A stretch of 64,000 bases of DNA from Punica granatum (Eukaryota; Streptophyta; Magnoliopsida; Myrtales; Lythraceae), in the NCBI RefSeq assembly GCF_007655135.1, contig NC_045128.1, positions 43,599,885 to 43,663,884 of the forward strand, read 5' to 3'. A program made the translations under genes and the position numbers. This document shows positions 23,385-36,658 of this stretch, one piece after another. The notes beneath the pieces are model-generated. The model saw nothing but the letters and a program-made list of their open reading frames with translations, did no database searches and was not told where the DNA came from. Each line of letters opens with the position of its first letter. The first letter of the stretch is position 1.

Positions 23385-24012
23385 GTCGGGATCCAAGAAT
23401 TAAGGAGAAAAAAAGAAGGTTCAAAAACGACAAGAATGCATGGCTCTTGCAGGGGCAGACCTTTTTGGATTTGGAGGCATCTCTTCCATTCCAGCTCTCC
23501 TAATCGTTGGTTAAGTGCCCTTATAATCTCAATTTAATGTACTACACTTGACGAGTTCTTTCAGGACCATGAAATAACAAATTCTCCCGATTCCCAATCT
23601 TCCAAACGTATGGTCATGAGAAAAAACAGTGTTTCTTTGAATCAGCAATCGTCTTACATACTATACTCGAACTACATGTCATCAAGAGTACACAAAAACT
23701 AACAAGGTGAGATGGAACCAAATACATCCGATCTTCCATCGCATCCCAGTCCCAACAATCCACCTAATAGTAGTTCCCAGGACTTAATTTTTACAAAACC
23801 TCCTGGAGTAAATCTAAAAAAAGAGGAATATTATCGAGGAACTATCTGGTAAGATGCTCTAACTTTTTCAATACCCGAACAATCCACCTTGTAGGCAGCA
23901 GACTGCCGGCGATTTAAGAATTTCACCCTTTGTATTTCAGAGGAATTGAGTATCAGAGAGTAATCCTATATTCATCCACCAAAATTTGAATGAAGATTGG
24001 CTTTCAATAAGA

Positions 24013-27000
24013 TCAAGTATTGATTTCTGAATTGCATTGGTGTTCCCTGCTGCAGCTTCTTCTGCCCCAGAACATGCTTGAACAGGTAGTTCTCTCCACT
24101 CTTGGCCTGTCCCCTTTGTCCTGTTCCGTTGCTATAACTTGCGAACGACGAGGAGAGGTCTCCTGTGTCTCTTCTTCCTCTCCGGTTTCAAAGGATGGGC
24201 AAGGGCCATCATTACAAGTACAAAGAGGAATTGTGACTGAAGGAAATGGGCTACAGGTGACGGGGCAGAAGAGATCAGAAGACACTGACACGACACGGTT
24301 CTTCCTGAAGTCGGGTGTACAACTTGGGGACTGAGAGTCAGGATCGCATTGGTGGAGCATGCAAGGGGTACAGAGGCCGAGAGATGTCTGAAGCTTGATT
24401 TCCTTGGCAGAGGAGCCGGGGAATTTAGAGAATGATGTTATCCCGTGTCTGCAGAGAGGGCATGGGATGGACCCGGGTGGGCTTACGATTTCCGAAGGGA
24501 TATTGCTTGTTGAGCAAAGATACAGAGCACATCTCACACAGAGCTCGTGCCCACAACCTGAAATGAGAAGTCATAGTCAACAATTAAGTGGGAATATTTT
24601 GGATCCACTAGGAAAACCTTTCCTAAGCAGGGATAATGCAAAGTAAGGAGAGAGTTTCCGACCTTCAGCAGCTACACTACATGCCCTCTCGAGGCAGACA
24701 GCACAGGTATCAGTTTCTTCAGAGGCAGTTGAGGACTGCAACCCACACTCTCTGCATAAATTCAAGGGATGAACTTGATTAAGCACAAAAATTAAAAATT
24801 ATATAAATTTGCTTCCTCAGACATAATTAAGTCCAGACTAATCACACCTAGCTTGTAATCTTTGGAAACACAATTATAAGAAAGAAGTGAGCTCGTTCCT
24901 CAAAGAAAGCACGCTAATTTGCAACCTTCTGTTAACCACAATCAAGTATAGGTGCAGAAATCAATTATTGACCACATAATAGAATTGCATTTGCAGCCGA
25001 ATTAGCTATAACTAAACCAAACCCTTTAATGCTTCATCTTATGAAATACTTGCCATGATCTATTCTTATCGTCGATGTTAGAGATCAAACCATTACCTTG
25101 CTATGTTAAGTACACTCATAAGAGGCAAGGATAGGTACTTGGAGGGAGGAAACACAGGTATCACAGTATCAGAACTAGGCGCCAGTAAGGGTTCCAGCCA
25201 ATGGCGGCCCCACATTCTGGCAACGTCAAGAGGAAGCCACCTGAAAGAATGTGCTAGATTTACTCAGGTCCTGTTGAGTATAAACTTCTTATAACCAAAC
25301 ACTACATGAAAGTGAGAACCAATATCTTACCCATTGCAATTTAGAGTCATGCGACTAGCACCTCTCACTAGAAGTATCTGCAAGCAGAATAATCCAGTTG
25401 CTATATTTATAGAACTTGGAAAGGAATCTGATAAGTATTAAAGTGAAGAGTATATAATTCTTGCCTGGCAGCATTTCAGATTTCCCCCACAAGCTGCATA
25501 ATGCAGAGGAGTACTTCCTGCTCCTATTCAGATATTTCAATTTAGTTAGAAGCAGTAAATCCAAAGCAGTTGGCAGCCCAATATTTATCTACTATCAAAA
25601 TTGACAGAATATATACCTATTAAATCCATGGATGTCCCATAGTGAAATGTCACAGCTGATACATTGGCATGAAGATCGAGTAAAAGCTGTACACAATCAA
25701 AATAACCATTTAATGCCGCCATATGCAGAGCTGTGATGCCACCATCAGCCGCCTTATTCACGAACTTGGAAAGCACGCTGCACTGGATTGAACATAATAA
25801 ATAGCAAGAACACTGGGTACTAACAAGACCAAAGTAAGAACTAGCACCACTAATGGGGCAATAGCGAGCTCATTTTATTGAGCCATGAAAGTAACATGTT
25901 GACAGTTTTGTATTAAGAGTCCCCATATAGATGCAGTTGCAACTATAATAACAGGAGGGGGCTTCAGAAAATCAGGCGAGATGGGATGACCATGTACCTC
26001 TGGTCGCACTTGTTCTTCCCACTGGTTCCGTCACCCCGCCCTCCATCTACTTGTCCTTTTTTCGCCTCATAAGGAGCACTCGGAACAAAGTCAGCCACAA
26101 CTAATCTTATGCACCTAACATGCCCATTTACAGCTGCAAAATGGAGCGCGGTCCTTCCACTAAGATAATCGGCTCTTGTAACCTGTTGCAAAATTAAAGC
26201 AGCAAATACATGACTACAATGTGAATATTCTACTGTAGTTTACTTAATGTCGAAGAACTCAACAAGCCATACTCAAATGACAAAAAAAATTGCAATAAGA
26301 AGGCTGGAATTTAACAAAATTGTGCCAATTAAGAAAAGATTCAGAACAGAAACTTACGTTACATCTGTAAAGAAGAAGCGTCTGAACAACTTCCCAATGG
26401 CCATAGCGACATGCTTGCATCAACGCAGTCTGCCCATACCAACGAAGGAAAGAAAACACATTATGAATCCAGTAACTTAGGGCCTGCTGAACTAGCATCA
26501 AGCCATGATTGTATTCTTTTTGTAGATTTAGTTGAATTGCAGGCTAAATCTTTTAATTTTTTCTTTATCTGCAAAAATGACCTGACTTGTGCTTCTGAAT
26601 ACACGAGAGTCAGAAGGACAACACATCCTCATCTAGAAACTACGCAAAACACCGTCATCACTTCCAGTTCTGAATACACGAGAGTCCTACATGGGCAGGG
26701 ACATCTCACTTTGGCCTTGAAAAATAATTGCAAATATAGATTCACCAAAAATTTCACTTTTTGTATAGTATGTCTGACATTATTTGGCTGTGAGCCCTGA
26801 TTTATTTTAATAGGGCCTTAAATCAAAGATTCTACAGCTATATATATAACCTAGTACAAGTGAACAACACTAAAATCAATGGTGTCCTATTACCTGGCCA
26901 CAGTAATTTCTTGAATTCACATCAGCTCCATTCTCCAGCAGCAACGTCACAATCTGATCCGCATGTCATCAGGAAATCAATCAGTTCAAGCACGCCATGT

Positions 27001-27284
27001 AAGACCATGAGCTTAACGCATATAGATAAAGGACGAAGGGAACGCAGAAAGGTGAATCATTTCTAGCACGAGAGGGGGGGAGAATGCACAGGGGAGATTA
27101 AAGCGACCTCGTTGTGGCCTTTAGCTGCGGCGAAATGCAGAGGCGAGTTGAGACCGCCGAAAGTGGAGTACTTGGCGAGGCAGGGGTTGCAATCGAGGAG
27201 CATCTTCGCCTCAACGAAATCGCCATCCCGAGCCGCCGACACCAGCCGCTCGCCGGAGGCTGAGCAGCCGAATGAATTTCCCAT
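24013..27284 (-). CDS. XBAT33: Ankyrin-repeat RING E3 ubiquitin ligase, XBAT33/XB3 type
   Basis: Ten exons: 27108-27284, 26894-26953, 26358-26429, 25998-26182, 25617-25777, 25465-25523, 25331-25377, 25097-25240, 24663-24751 and 24013-24557, giving 512 residues with continuous frame. The N-terminus MGNSFGCS is a likely N-myristoylation (Gly2) and palmitoylation (Cys7) site, as in XB3. Several ankyrin repeats follow, including [74 protein letters not shown] and [14 protein letters not shown]3HC4 RING finger begins at CAVCLERAC and ends at CPLCRHGI. Family members ubiquitinate targets at the membrane; rice XB3 works with the XA21 immune receptor, and Arabidopsis relatives affect ethylene and root development. 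The intron after CCQ starts with GC rather than GT. The exon 4/5 join reads [10 protein letters not shown]. Confidence 0.93.
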
Positions 27285-27520
27285 GCTGCCCCCCTCCCTT
27301 GAGCGAAGTGGTCCTCCCTCAGCGTTGGACGGAGACTGCAAATTTCAGCCGTTGAGGGAATTCCGGGGGGGGAATCCGATCACTGATGATCGCCGGTAAG
27401 GTCAGAGGAACAAATCCGAACAACTCCGAGATGAGGAGGAAGGACTAGAGAAATTGTTGAAATTGAAATGCAAATAAGTTAATGGTCATTTGTGAAAGAA
27501 TTTATCTCAGCTTTACCTTA

Positions 27521-27529
<9 letters not shown>

Positions 27530-27567
<38 letters not shown>
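27530..27567. repeat. (CT)n tract upstream of the XBAT33-like gene
   Basis: About 19 CT units preceded by nine C. On the gene's strand this is a (GA)n tract about 250 bases before the start codon, so it may be part of the core promoter or leader. Confidence 0.9.
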
Positions 27568-27569
<2 letters not shown>

Positions 27570-29227
27570 GCCTTTTATTTATTTATTGATTTATTTATTT
27601 TATTGGATTAGGTGATCTACACTACAGTTTAATTTCCCGGCATTTGATAATTATGTTTTCCTATTAGTTGATGTTTATTTATTATTGTATGAGAAAATTA
27701 GGGGAACAATATTTTATACGATGCTTTCGAGATGATAAAAATTAATTCCCCCTTCCCCATTTAAAATCAATTATCAATTATAATATATAATAATTTATCA
27801 AAAAGATTATAATATATAAAAACTGAAATCGGAAACATCAAATTTCATTTATTAACTCTCAGCGTAGAATTTGAAATGACGTGAGATGTGAGAGTTCCAT
27901 TTGTTAATTCTCAATTTGTAATTGAGTATAGCGCAAGACGTGAGAGTTTCATTTGCTAAACAGGAAACTCGTAATTAAATGCTTTATGGAGTACTCAGAT
28001 AATTAATTTTTTCGAGAAGAGATTCATGTATTTGAAAGTTTTAAAATATTTCAATCATATATAATTATAACAATTAATTTTATATTTAAAATTGCGAATA
28101 AATATTAAAGTTTTCTATAATAAATCTAGAAAGCGTTTCTCATTTTCCAATAGACGTGAAAGAGGTTTTTATATATAATATGATCTCGAAAAATTTAAAT
28201 AAATTTTCCATATATATATATATATCGAATAATTATATTTCATTAATTTTTCTAATCTCCCGCTCAACTCACGGGACTAAGCCTAGTTGAAATTGATTAT
28301 CTCGTACAGTATATACTCGTGCTCACCTAAATATGTGGAAATTTTATATTTAATTACCGCTTATATAGCTTTATGCATCCCTTTATTTAATTTTATATCT
28401 CTTATAAATTGACAACACTTACCAACATACTTTGAAAACCAAATTAATCAATTTGAGTATCAATCAATATATTTTGAGAACTTATGAAATCTTATCATAT
28501 TTCTTATCAGAAATTAGTATTGTAGCATAGTGAATGGAGGTAAAATTAAATTAACTGTATTTTAAGATGCCGAGTTATGAAAAACATTGACGAGTCTGCG
28601 ACGGATCTTTGATCTCTCAAGACGACTAGGGCTTCACAACTTAATTATATGATATGATACAAGTGTAGTTTCACTTCCTTCATTAAAAAGAAAAAAACCA
28701 AAAAACATACAATTACAAATCTATAAAACTTGACCGTGAGTGATGAAGATAGAGCTGTTGGTGGAAAAGTGGAAGTTAATAAAAGAAAGAAAAGAAAAAC
28801 ATCGTTCAAAGTTGATTAAAAGTGTACTAGCGAATGTGATTATTAGTTTCCCCGCAAAACAACTTTGATGAATGAAACATAGTAATGATTATTTTTAACC
28901 CAAAAGGAAGAAAATTGATTCCATTGCAACGTAGACAAGAGGCAATTCCGTCATAAGCTTGCTCAAAATTTTATTAATATCCTCTTTTCTGTTGTAAGTT
29001 TTCGATAAAAATTTCGGAAGAATTAATCATTATAAGCATGTAGAATTAATTTTAGTGGGAAAACGGCGACAAAAAATTTTTTCGGTGAATTTTTCTTTTT
29101 TGGAATTTTTTTCGGTGAATGGTGATAAAAAAATTTCATTGGCATGAACAAAATACATTATGCATCCTTTCCATTTTTTCTTTTTCTATAATTAGAGAGC
29201 GTATATATTATTATTCTTGGGTGAATA

Positions 29228-29574
29228 GGCTTTGTTTGATTTTAAAATAATAATTTTACTCTACTCAAATCTACTATATTCTATTATTCTCTCAATTCAA
29301 TAACACAGTCATTATTTTTAATATATTTTTCAATTTAATGATAATTTCCCTCGCATATTTTTTCTTAACCATTAATATAATTAATTTTTAAATACTAAAT
29401 ACCCTCAATCATTCATTTTTTATTTTTCTCTAATTTTATAATAAATTCTCTCACATACTTTTTCTTAATAATTATTACAACTAATTTTTAATAATAAAAA
29501 TTTTCAACTATTTTGTCTTCATCCCATGAAATAGAATAGAATAATAATTCTACTTCGAAATCAAACGCAAACTA
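29228..29574. mobile_element. Possible Tourist-like (PIF/Harbinger) MITE
   Basis: The left end GGCTTTGTTTGATTTTAAAA and the reverse complement of the right end, TAGTTTGCGTTTGATTTCG, are similar. They are followed on both sides by ATTCTATT-rich sequence. The target duplication could not be resolved, and the interior is simple AT-rich DNA. Confidence 0.35.
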
Positions 29575-29633
29575 CGTATTATTATTATTATTATGCATGA
29601 ATATAACAATAAGAAGAAGAATAATTAATAAAC

Positions 29634-30550
29634 GGGATAAATTGTACTGGTGGTCCAAAATGTTTTACAAATGTTTCATTATAGTCCAAAAAGTTTTTTT
29701 TCGCTACATGATGGTACAAAATGTTTCAAAATTGTTTCATGATGGTACAAACCGTCAATTAGCCCTAAAGCCGTTAACATTTTGCTGACGTGGCGCATCC
29801 TATGTGTCACTTTTATTACGTGGAACCAATCATAGTGCGCCACGTCATTTAAGAGAAAATAAAATTTTAAAAAGTCCAAAAAAATACGAAAAATAATTAA
29901 AAAAATACAAAAAAAGAGTAAAAATTTTGAAAAAAAATATTTAAAATATTGCAAATTTTAAAATTATTTTTTAAAAATTTTAAATTTTAAAATTATTTTT
30001 TAAAAATTTTAAATTTAAATTTTTTAAAAAAATAAAAAAATAATTAAAAAATACAAAAAAGAGTAAAATTTTGAAAAAATAAAAAAAATTTTAAAATTTT
30101 GAAAATTTAAAACTATTTTTAAAAAAATTTAAATTTTTAAATTTTTAAATTTTTTTAAAAAAATAATTTTATAAAAATTTTAAAATTTAAAATATTTTTA
30201 ATTTAAAATAATATTTTTTATTTTAAATTTTTAATTAAAAGTTTTAAAATTATTTTAAAAAGGTTTTAAAATTTAAAATTATTTTGAAAAGTTTTAAAAT
30301 TTAAAATTATTTTTAAAAGTTTTAAAATTTTTAAATTTTTAGAATTATTTAAAAAATTTCGACCACGTCAGCAAGGAGGTGATGCGTAGCAGCCACATCA
30401 GCGTCGGTTTGACGGCGTCAAGCTCGAGTTGACGGTTTGTACCATCATGAAACAACTTTGAAACATTTTGTACTATCATGTAGCGAAAAAATTTTTTTGA
30501 ACCATAATGAAATATTTGTAAAATATTTTGGACCCCCAATGCAATTTACC
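29634..30550. mobile_element. Mutator-like MITE, 917 bp, with perfect 9-bp target duplication
   Basis: The left arm begins GGGATAAATTGTACTGGTGG; the reverse complement of the right end begins GGTAAATTGCATTGGGGGTC. The arms stay similar for about 150 bp through CGCTACATGATGGTACAAAA and TTTCATGATGGTACAAACCG to a GCTGACGTGG-type block. Identical TTAATAAAC flanks lie at 29625-29633 and 30551-30559. The core of about 480 bp is almost pure A/T, built from TTTTAAAATTT-type words. There is no coding capacity. Confidence 0.82.
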
Positions 30551-32114
30551 TTAATAAACGTGTAAAATAAGGAAAATCAAGTAGCCTGACATGCTGGAAT
30601 AAACCACCGTACACGCCAATACCATGACCAAAACCTCCGCGGAACCGCTTTAACGTCTGAAACTGAAGGCAAAGCCTCCCCGCGGGGTGGGTCCCCCTCC
30701 CTCCCTAACTTGAAGGGTGAGCTTGAAGCGAACGAGCCCGTCCATTTGTTAGAGAAAATCGCGAGGCCTTGACCAGTGTAGTTATCATAAAATGCGGGAA
30801 TTCTATCATGTGAAGTTGTTCCAGTCGTTTAAATAAATTTTGATCAAGATCAAGCGGATAACAAAGTGGAGTGTACGCTGATTTTTTATTTTTTGTTTTA
30901 ACGGCTGGGGTAGGGGGAGATGTACGCAACGTCGCGATGGATCAGAGCTCTTTTATTAGATTATAGATTAGATTAGATTAGCGTTGGGGGGTTGGTCCGA
31001 TTTGGTGGAGGCTGTGGGGGCGTCCCACTCACTCCCCTCGTCCTTTTTATTTGGGCGTGAAAGCGCCACTCCTCCAATCTCTACTCTTCCTTTTGTCTTA
31101 TCTTTTTCTTTTTCTTCTTTTAATTTTATTTCTTTTCTCTCTCTCTCTCTTTTCCCTTCATTTGCTTCCATGGTTTCTTTTTACACTTTTTATTTTATTT
31201 TATTTTGTCCCTGTTGTTAGAGAAATTCATAAATCTAGTATAAGGATAAAATATAACATGATCGAGCTCAATACTTCTTTGTTAAGCAACAGCATCTTGT
31301 GTCATTGTACTAAAATCCTATTCTCCTTGATTTGAAGTTGATTTTGGAGATGAAAAATCATAATGTTGATTTTTACTCTTAGATGGTTTTTTCTCCTCTC
31401 ACCCCTGTTTTTTTAGTTACAAGAAAATACACAAATATATTGTATCCAAATTATTTAAACTGCAATTTTCTAAGACGAGATAAAACATTTTGTCATGTCA
31501 TTCATTCAATTTCCTATAATTAGAGTGCAGACGCCGCTGAACTATGGATGTGGATTTTGTAGTTTTTTTTTTTTTAAATAGACAATAAAGATGTGGATTT
31601 TGTAGGTAGCAGTCCATTACTTATGGTTGGATGATAATTAGAGATCGTTTGGACTACTAGTAGGTGATTATAGCTGGCTAGCTCAGTAATAGTTATTGAA
31701 TTAAGAACAATGTCTTTATCATTTCGAATCTTTTGGCAGAAAATTTATGACAACGTCGCATTGAATAAGTAAGAAATTATGATTTCTTTTTTTCGGTTAC
31801 AATAAATTATTATTTTTATTCTAGACTTTCACAGCTGTTGTCGTTTTTTTCCCATAGAAATTCCTCTTATTATATAAATAATCCTAGAATAAAAAAGGTC
31901 ATAATAATACCCGGGAGAATCAAAATTCTCAACTAATCGAATTATTTGTAGTCTCACGAGTCAATAGCTTCATTTTGGTGGATCGACGAGGTCAATATAC
32001 AGCTTCCATGGAGAATAGAAAGAATCTCATTCCCCCAATTCAAAATTAACGAAGTTAACGAATGCTTTGTCTTTTTGTTCCTTGTAAGCCTTGTAAAGCT
32101 ACTATTCCCTCTAA

Positions 32115-32170
32115 CCGGAGTATATATATTAGTCGGGATCAATTAGATTTTCAAATACTAGCGTTCACAT
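32115..32170 (+). mobile_element. Possible 3' fragment of the SINE-like repeat
   Basis: GTCGGGATCAATTAGATTTT followed by CAAATACTAGCGTTCACATA and an A-run resembles the family's 3' end. The 5' part is absent. Confidence 0.3.
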
Positions 32171-34169
32171 AAAAAATATATATATAAATATTTCTCTTTT
32201 ATTGTACTAAACCTTAACTTCCTTTTTAATAAAAAATAAATAAATAAACACACATATTTTATTTCACTATAATGTTAACAAAATTAATTGGTTATATATC
32301 ATATTCCTTTGCTAATTATATATATGTGTGTGTGTGTATATATATATATATAATACAATGCATCCTAGTTTTCGAAGCCTAAATCATGCGCCAAAACACA
32401 TAACCAATCCATGAATCGAGAAGATACACACACTTTGGTTTTTACCGATTCATTTCCTTTTTCTTTTTCGTTTTTGTTTAATCTTCGGATTTCGTGCTCT
32501 CATGAAATATATTATAGAATACCTCATTAACATCTCCTGACGAGTGATAATATAACATAATTACATGTAACTTGAATTATATATATGCATATATGTTCAT
32601 GACATCGATGAGGTAATTCTGACATGGCATGCTTCTTCTTAATTGCTCTTATTCCTATATTTATGCAGCCATCCTAGGCCTTATTAGAGACGGACGGCCC
32701 TTCTTAAGTCTGTGTTTTGCATGATAACATTATCTTAATTGCTTAATTAATTAATTAGTGATTAATTAATGTATTTATGCATAAGATATGTGTCCTCTCT
32801 CTATTTATATATTATTGAGTCGCACTTTTGCAATTAGACTGTAACACATGCGATGCATGCTATACCATTATCCCAATATTATTTGTGTATCCACAATTTT
32901 GAGAGGTTCACGAGTTGGATCATAGTCGGTGAATATCACTTAATAAAAATAATCGTAGAGATATTTTTGGGGAATTAATTAATTATTTGAAATTCACTAC
33001 ACATTGAAAGACACTAATCGATTAAAGAATGGAGAAGTAGGAATAATTTGACTGCCCCAATTTTTATGTGAGAGAATCAAAATTAAAAACAAGACAGAAG
33101 CCAAGATCCATAACAATTATATATATATATATATGTATGTATGTATATAGCTGACTCGATATATACTGAATTATATTGTCGATATGAATATATGATACGT
33201 CGTCTAAAATTGTCGTAAATATAAGCTAGCTAGCTCATGCTGCAAATGTAATTAATGGCTACACGAAATTAATCCAAATGGAAAATCAGATGATTTTTTC
33301 GGAAGATGCATGCTATATATATATGCCATGAGTAATTATCGAATCTTTATGGGGGTTTACGAATTAACCAAAGAAATTTCGGAAACGATGGGATGGATCG
33401 AGATACGCGACTGTGTATATATCGGGGAAAGAATTATAAGGGAATGTAGTTGGGTTGACTGACTAGACTGGACTACGGAGGGTTTGTTCATCAACCTTTC
33501 CGAGGAATTAATTTGGATGGATGGATAGACAGATAGAAAGTAGGGGTTTTGGCACAAAGAGAGATGATTAAGTGATCATCCGATCAAATCAAAAGACCAT
33601 ATTATGTCTATATATGTGAGATTGGATATATATATATATACACATATATATATATATATTGTACATATATATCAGAGGATTAATGCGAGGGTCACACGAA
33701 ATCTTTCTGACTTGGATATTTACCCAATCCAATCTTATAATGTCGAAACACAACCTACCAAAACCAACTTGTGCCCCCACCTCTGATCTGATTTATGCAA
33801 TGCAACCAAGTACCCCAACTAACGGGACGACGACACACAGTATTCCTATGATATATTCTTCTGATCTTCCTAACGACATAACGATACAAATCGTACGATT
33901 TCTATAACATATCTCTTTTGTCACATCACGTATGGACTTTGAGTTGTTTTTCGTTTGCCATATAACAACATATAGCTTCATTAATTGTCATTCCTAAGAC
34001 AAACAACCGTAGAGAGCCTTATATCGGTGTAACACATTGATAAGGGGAAGAAACTCTTAGATTTTGAATATCAAAAAGTTCTAAATTCGATTCTCGTTCA
34101 AAGAAATTATCATGCCCAAATCAGTATCATTGACTATTAAATAGGTCCAAGGGCCTCTTATGTAACAAT

Positions 34170-34382
34170 CTAATATGATTGATCTGATTGTTAAAAGATG
34201 CGATTCTCATGGGAAAGTTTCAAGTTCAATTCACCCCATAAACCATGCAGAAAAATACTCTTTATCGGGTCGCCTGCAAGGTTTGTGGCCGGACTTACAT
34301 TTCTCGCAAGCTTGCAAGGTGTTCAATGAGATTAGTCAGGCGAAACTCGGACACCCCCATTATTTATTAAAAAAAAAAAAAA
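34170..34382 (+). mobile_element. tRNA-like SINE with poly(A) tail
   Basis: GATTGTTAAAAGATGCGATT is followed about 35 bases later by CAAGTTCAATTCACC, matching Pol III A- and B-box spacing. The stretch ends with CATTATTTATT and 14 A. The body differs from the 9071/14405/17749 family, so this looks like a second SINE type. The exact 5' end is uncertain. Confidence 0.42.
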
Positions 34383-35069
34383 GTTTCGCTACAAGACAGT
34401 AGTGTGGTGGATGGGCCTCTCCGGAATGGGCTAAACGGCCCATGAAGTGGCCCAGCCTCCACTACAAAGGGTCATGAACATGATCCAGTCAGTAGATTGC
34501 ATATATATACTATATCTAAAGCGAAAAATGAGGAACAGAGCTGAGGCAATTGAACTGATCATAATTCATGAAATCTTTCTGAAGTCCATTGGAAGGGCTT
34601 GAAGGTGTTGAATAATGTCCGGACTTCAATAGAAGCTATAACAAACAAACATCCGATAATGTATATTAATCCTTGGATCTAACCCGGGTTAACCCAAGTC
34701 AATACCCGAACCACTGCTCGAAATATTCATCTTGCCTTTGGATCTGCCCATTGGGATTTAAACTATTCCAATCAGCGGTTCGTTCTTGACTCAAAAACCC
34801 CACCTATGTCCAAACTCTAATCTTCCATCTTCTTCAGTTCTGATTTGAAAACTCCCTATACTGTATTGAAGTTTAATTTTTTAATATCTAAACCGGCGCA
34901 GCCCAAAACTAAAGAAAAAATGCAGCTCCTACAGTTCCGACCCAGACCGGGCTCGAGTACGATCCTTCAGATTCATATCTGAAGTCGCCATGAGCCCATT
35001 GCAACCTGATGCTTGTGGTTGATCCAAGTTTGAAAGGATCTTCCAGGACTGGGGCTCAGCACTATCGAA

Positions 35070-36609
35070 TCATGCCAGCTGCAGGGCTGCTTTGATCTTC
35101 TGAACGGTGCAGGCAATGAGGCCGTTCACAGTCTCCACGGACTCGGCATTCAGCTTTGCCATTGGGACGCTATTCACTAGGATCTGAAAGCCAACTGTCA
35201 GCAGCGATCCAGCACAGATGCTCCCGCCATTGATCAACACATTTCCAGTGCCCAACGGATCACAAGCATCAGGAAGGATCACGAATCCCGAGGGCAAGAG
35301 AGCCACGAAGCTCGAGTCTTCACTGCCCATCACCAGATTTATTGACTGCACGTCCACTGGGGCATAGACTACTAGAGAGCCCGACGCGTCCGACCACGTC
35401 TCTTGCAGTATCAGCATGCCAGTTGCATTCTCACCCACGGGCTGTAAAACCAAGCAAGTACAAAGCATGATGAACCTTGAGCAAGCGTTTTTGGATTCGG
35501 TATTAATTTCCCAACCATACTGTACATATCAGTAATCCAAATGAATGGGGAGGGTTCAGAGAATTACGCACGTTAGCACGGAGAAGAGACACGCAGTTCT
35601 CACGGCTCTGGCCCTTGGCGATGTGGACCGCCTCCTGCATCAGCCCTCCTCGAGAGAGTATGTCCCACTCGCTCCTCACCCGCTCATCACGCAAGAAATT
35701 GAAGAGCACTTCATGGGAAACAGGCATCCAGACCGAAGTTGAGGCGCTGAGCAGTATCCCTGGTGGCAAACCGGGGTTGTTGAGGCTGTTCCGGGTCATC
35801 ACCCTGATGTCCTGTCCGATGTTTCCAGCATAAAGCATCTCCCAGTCTCCAACCATCGAGGTACAGACCCCAGAACAGAAGTTGTCCACCATTCTTTGGG
35901 CTAACTTCAGCATACTCCTCCGCCCGCTCAGATTGATTCCTACAGCATGGTATTTTTCAGCATTTTGGTTTAACAGATCTACAGTGAATCCAACCGTGTA
36001 AACGAAAAGGAAAGATTGGCAAAAACGTTTGATATTCCACTTCAGAGTGGGCCAAAAGGATTCCTTCAGACCAGATCAGTCACAAAACTCAAAACTACAG
36101 CTGGGATTAAATTGGTCTTGGTAGTTTTTTGCCAGCAGGCACGGTTTAAACAAGAGTTTTCGATAAGATGATGATTTAGACCTGAAGGTTCTTCCCCCGG
36201 GTTGGCAGACGGCATCAGCATGGTTAAGAACTCGCATTGCCTCTGCAGTGTCGCAACCCATCTCTGGGCACCGAACCCAAGCCCTGAGCGGAGAAACGAC
36301 CGGTAGAGATCAGGGATCAGGCCCTCATCATATTCAGAATGCTCGATCCACGTAACCTGCAGCAAGTTGATTTATATTCAGTAAACATAGAAGATCTAAA
36401 GTAATGCAGCAGCTATGAAAAAGTTTCCTCACAAAAAGGCATGCTTGTTTTCATGAGATTTTCCTTCCTTCCTTTATTGTTTTTCCTTTTTGAATTGTTT
36501 ATTTGTTCGTCCACGTGCTCGGAGAGACTTAGTAGCTGACATGTTATTGGATTGCAAGAAATTTCAATATATTAAAATGCGATACTGAGTACAGTTCATG
36601 CAAACTCAA

Positions 36610-36658
<49 letters not shown>

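Larger units (their letters stand above)
22146..24012. other. Spacer between the convergent BFT and XBAT33-like genes
   Basis: Contains both 3' flanks, a 27-base poly(G) run and a 40-bp (CT)n tract. No gene is supported. Confidence 0.6.
27285..35069. other. Long AT-rich intergenic region without a supported gene
   Basis: Starts with the XBAT33-like promoter and a (CT)n tract, then becomes very AT-rich. It holds a possible Tourist-like MITE, a large Mutator-like MITE and SINE-like pieces. An A/T-only core dominates 29870-30350. A pyrimidine-rich stretch at about 31080-31200 gives low-complexity open frames only. Confidence 0.6.

Noticed and set aside
30968..31335. Lys/Glu-rich and Phe/Leu-rich open frames on opposite strands
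   Set aside because: Both are translations of one pyrimidine-rich low-complexity stretch.
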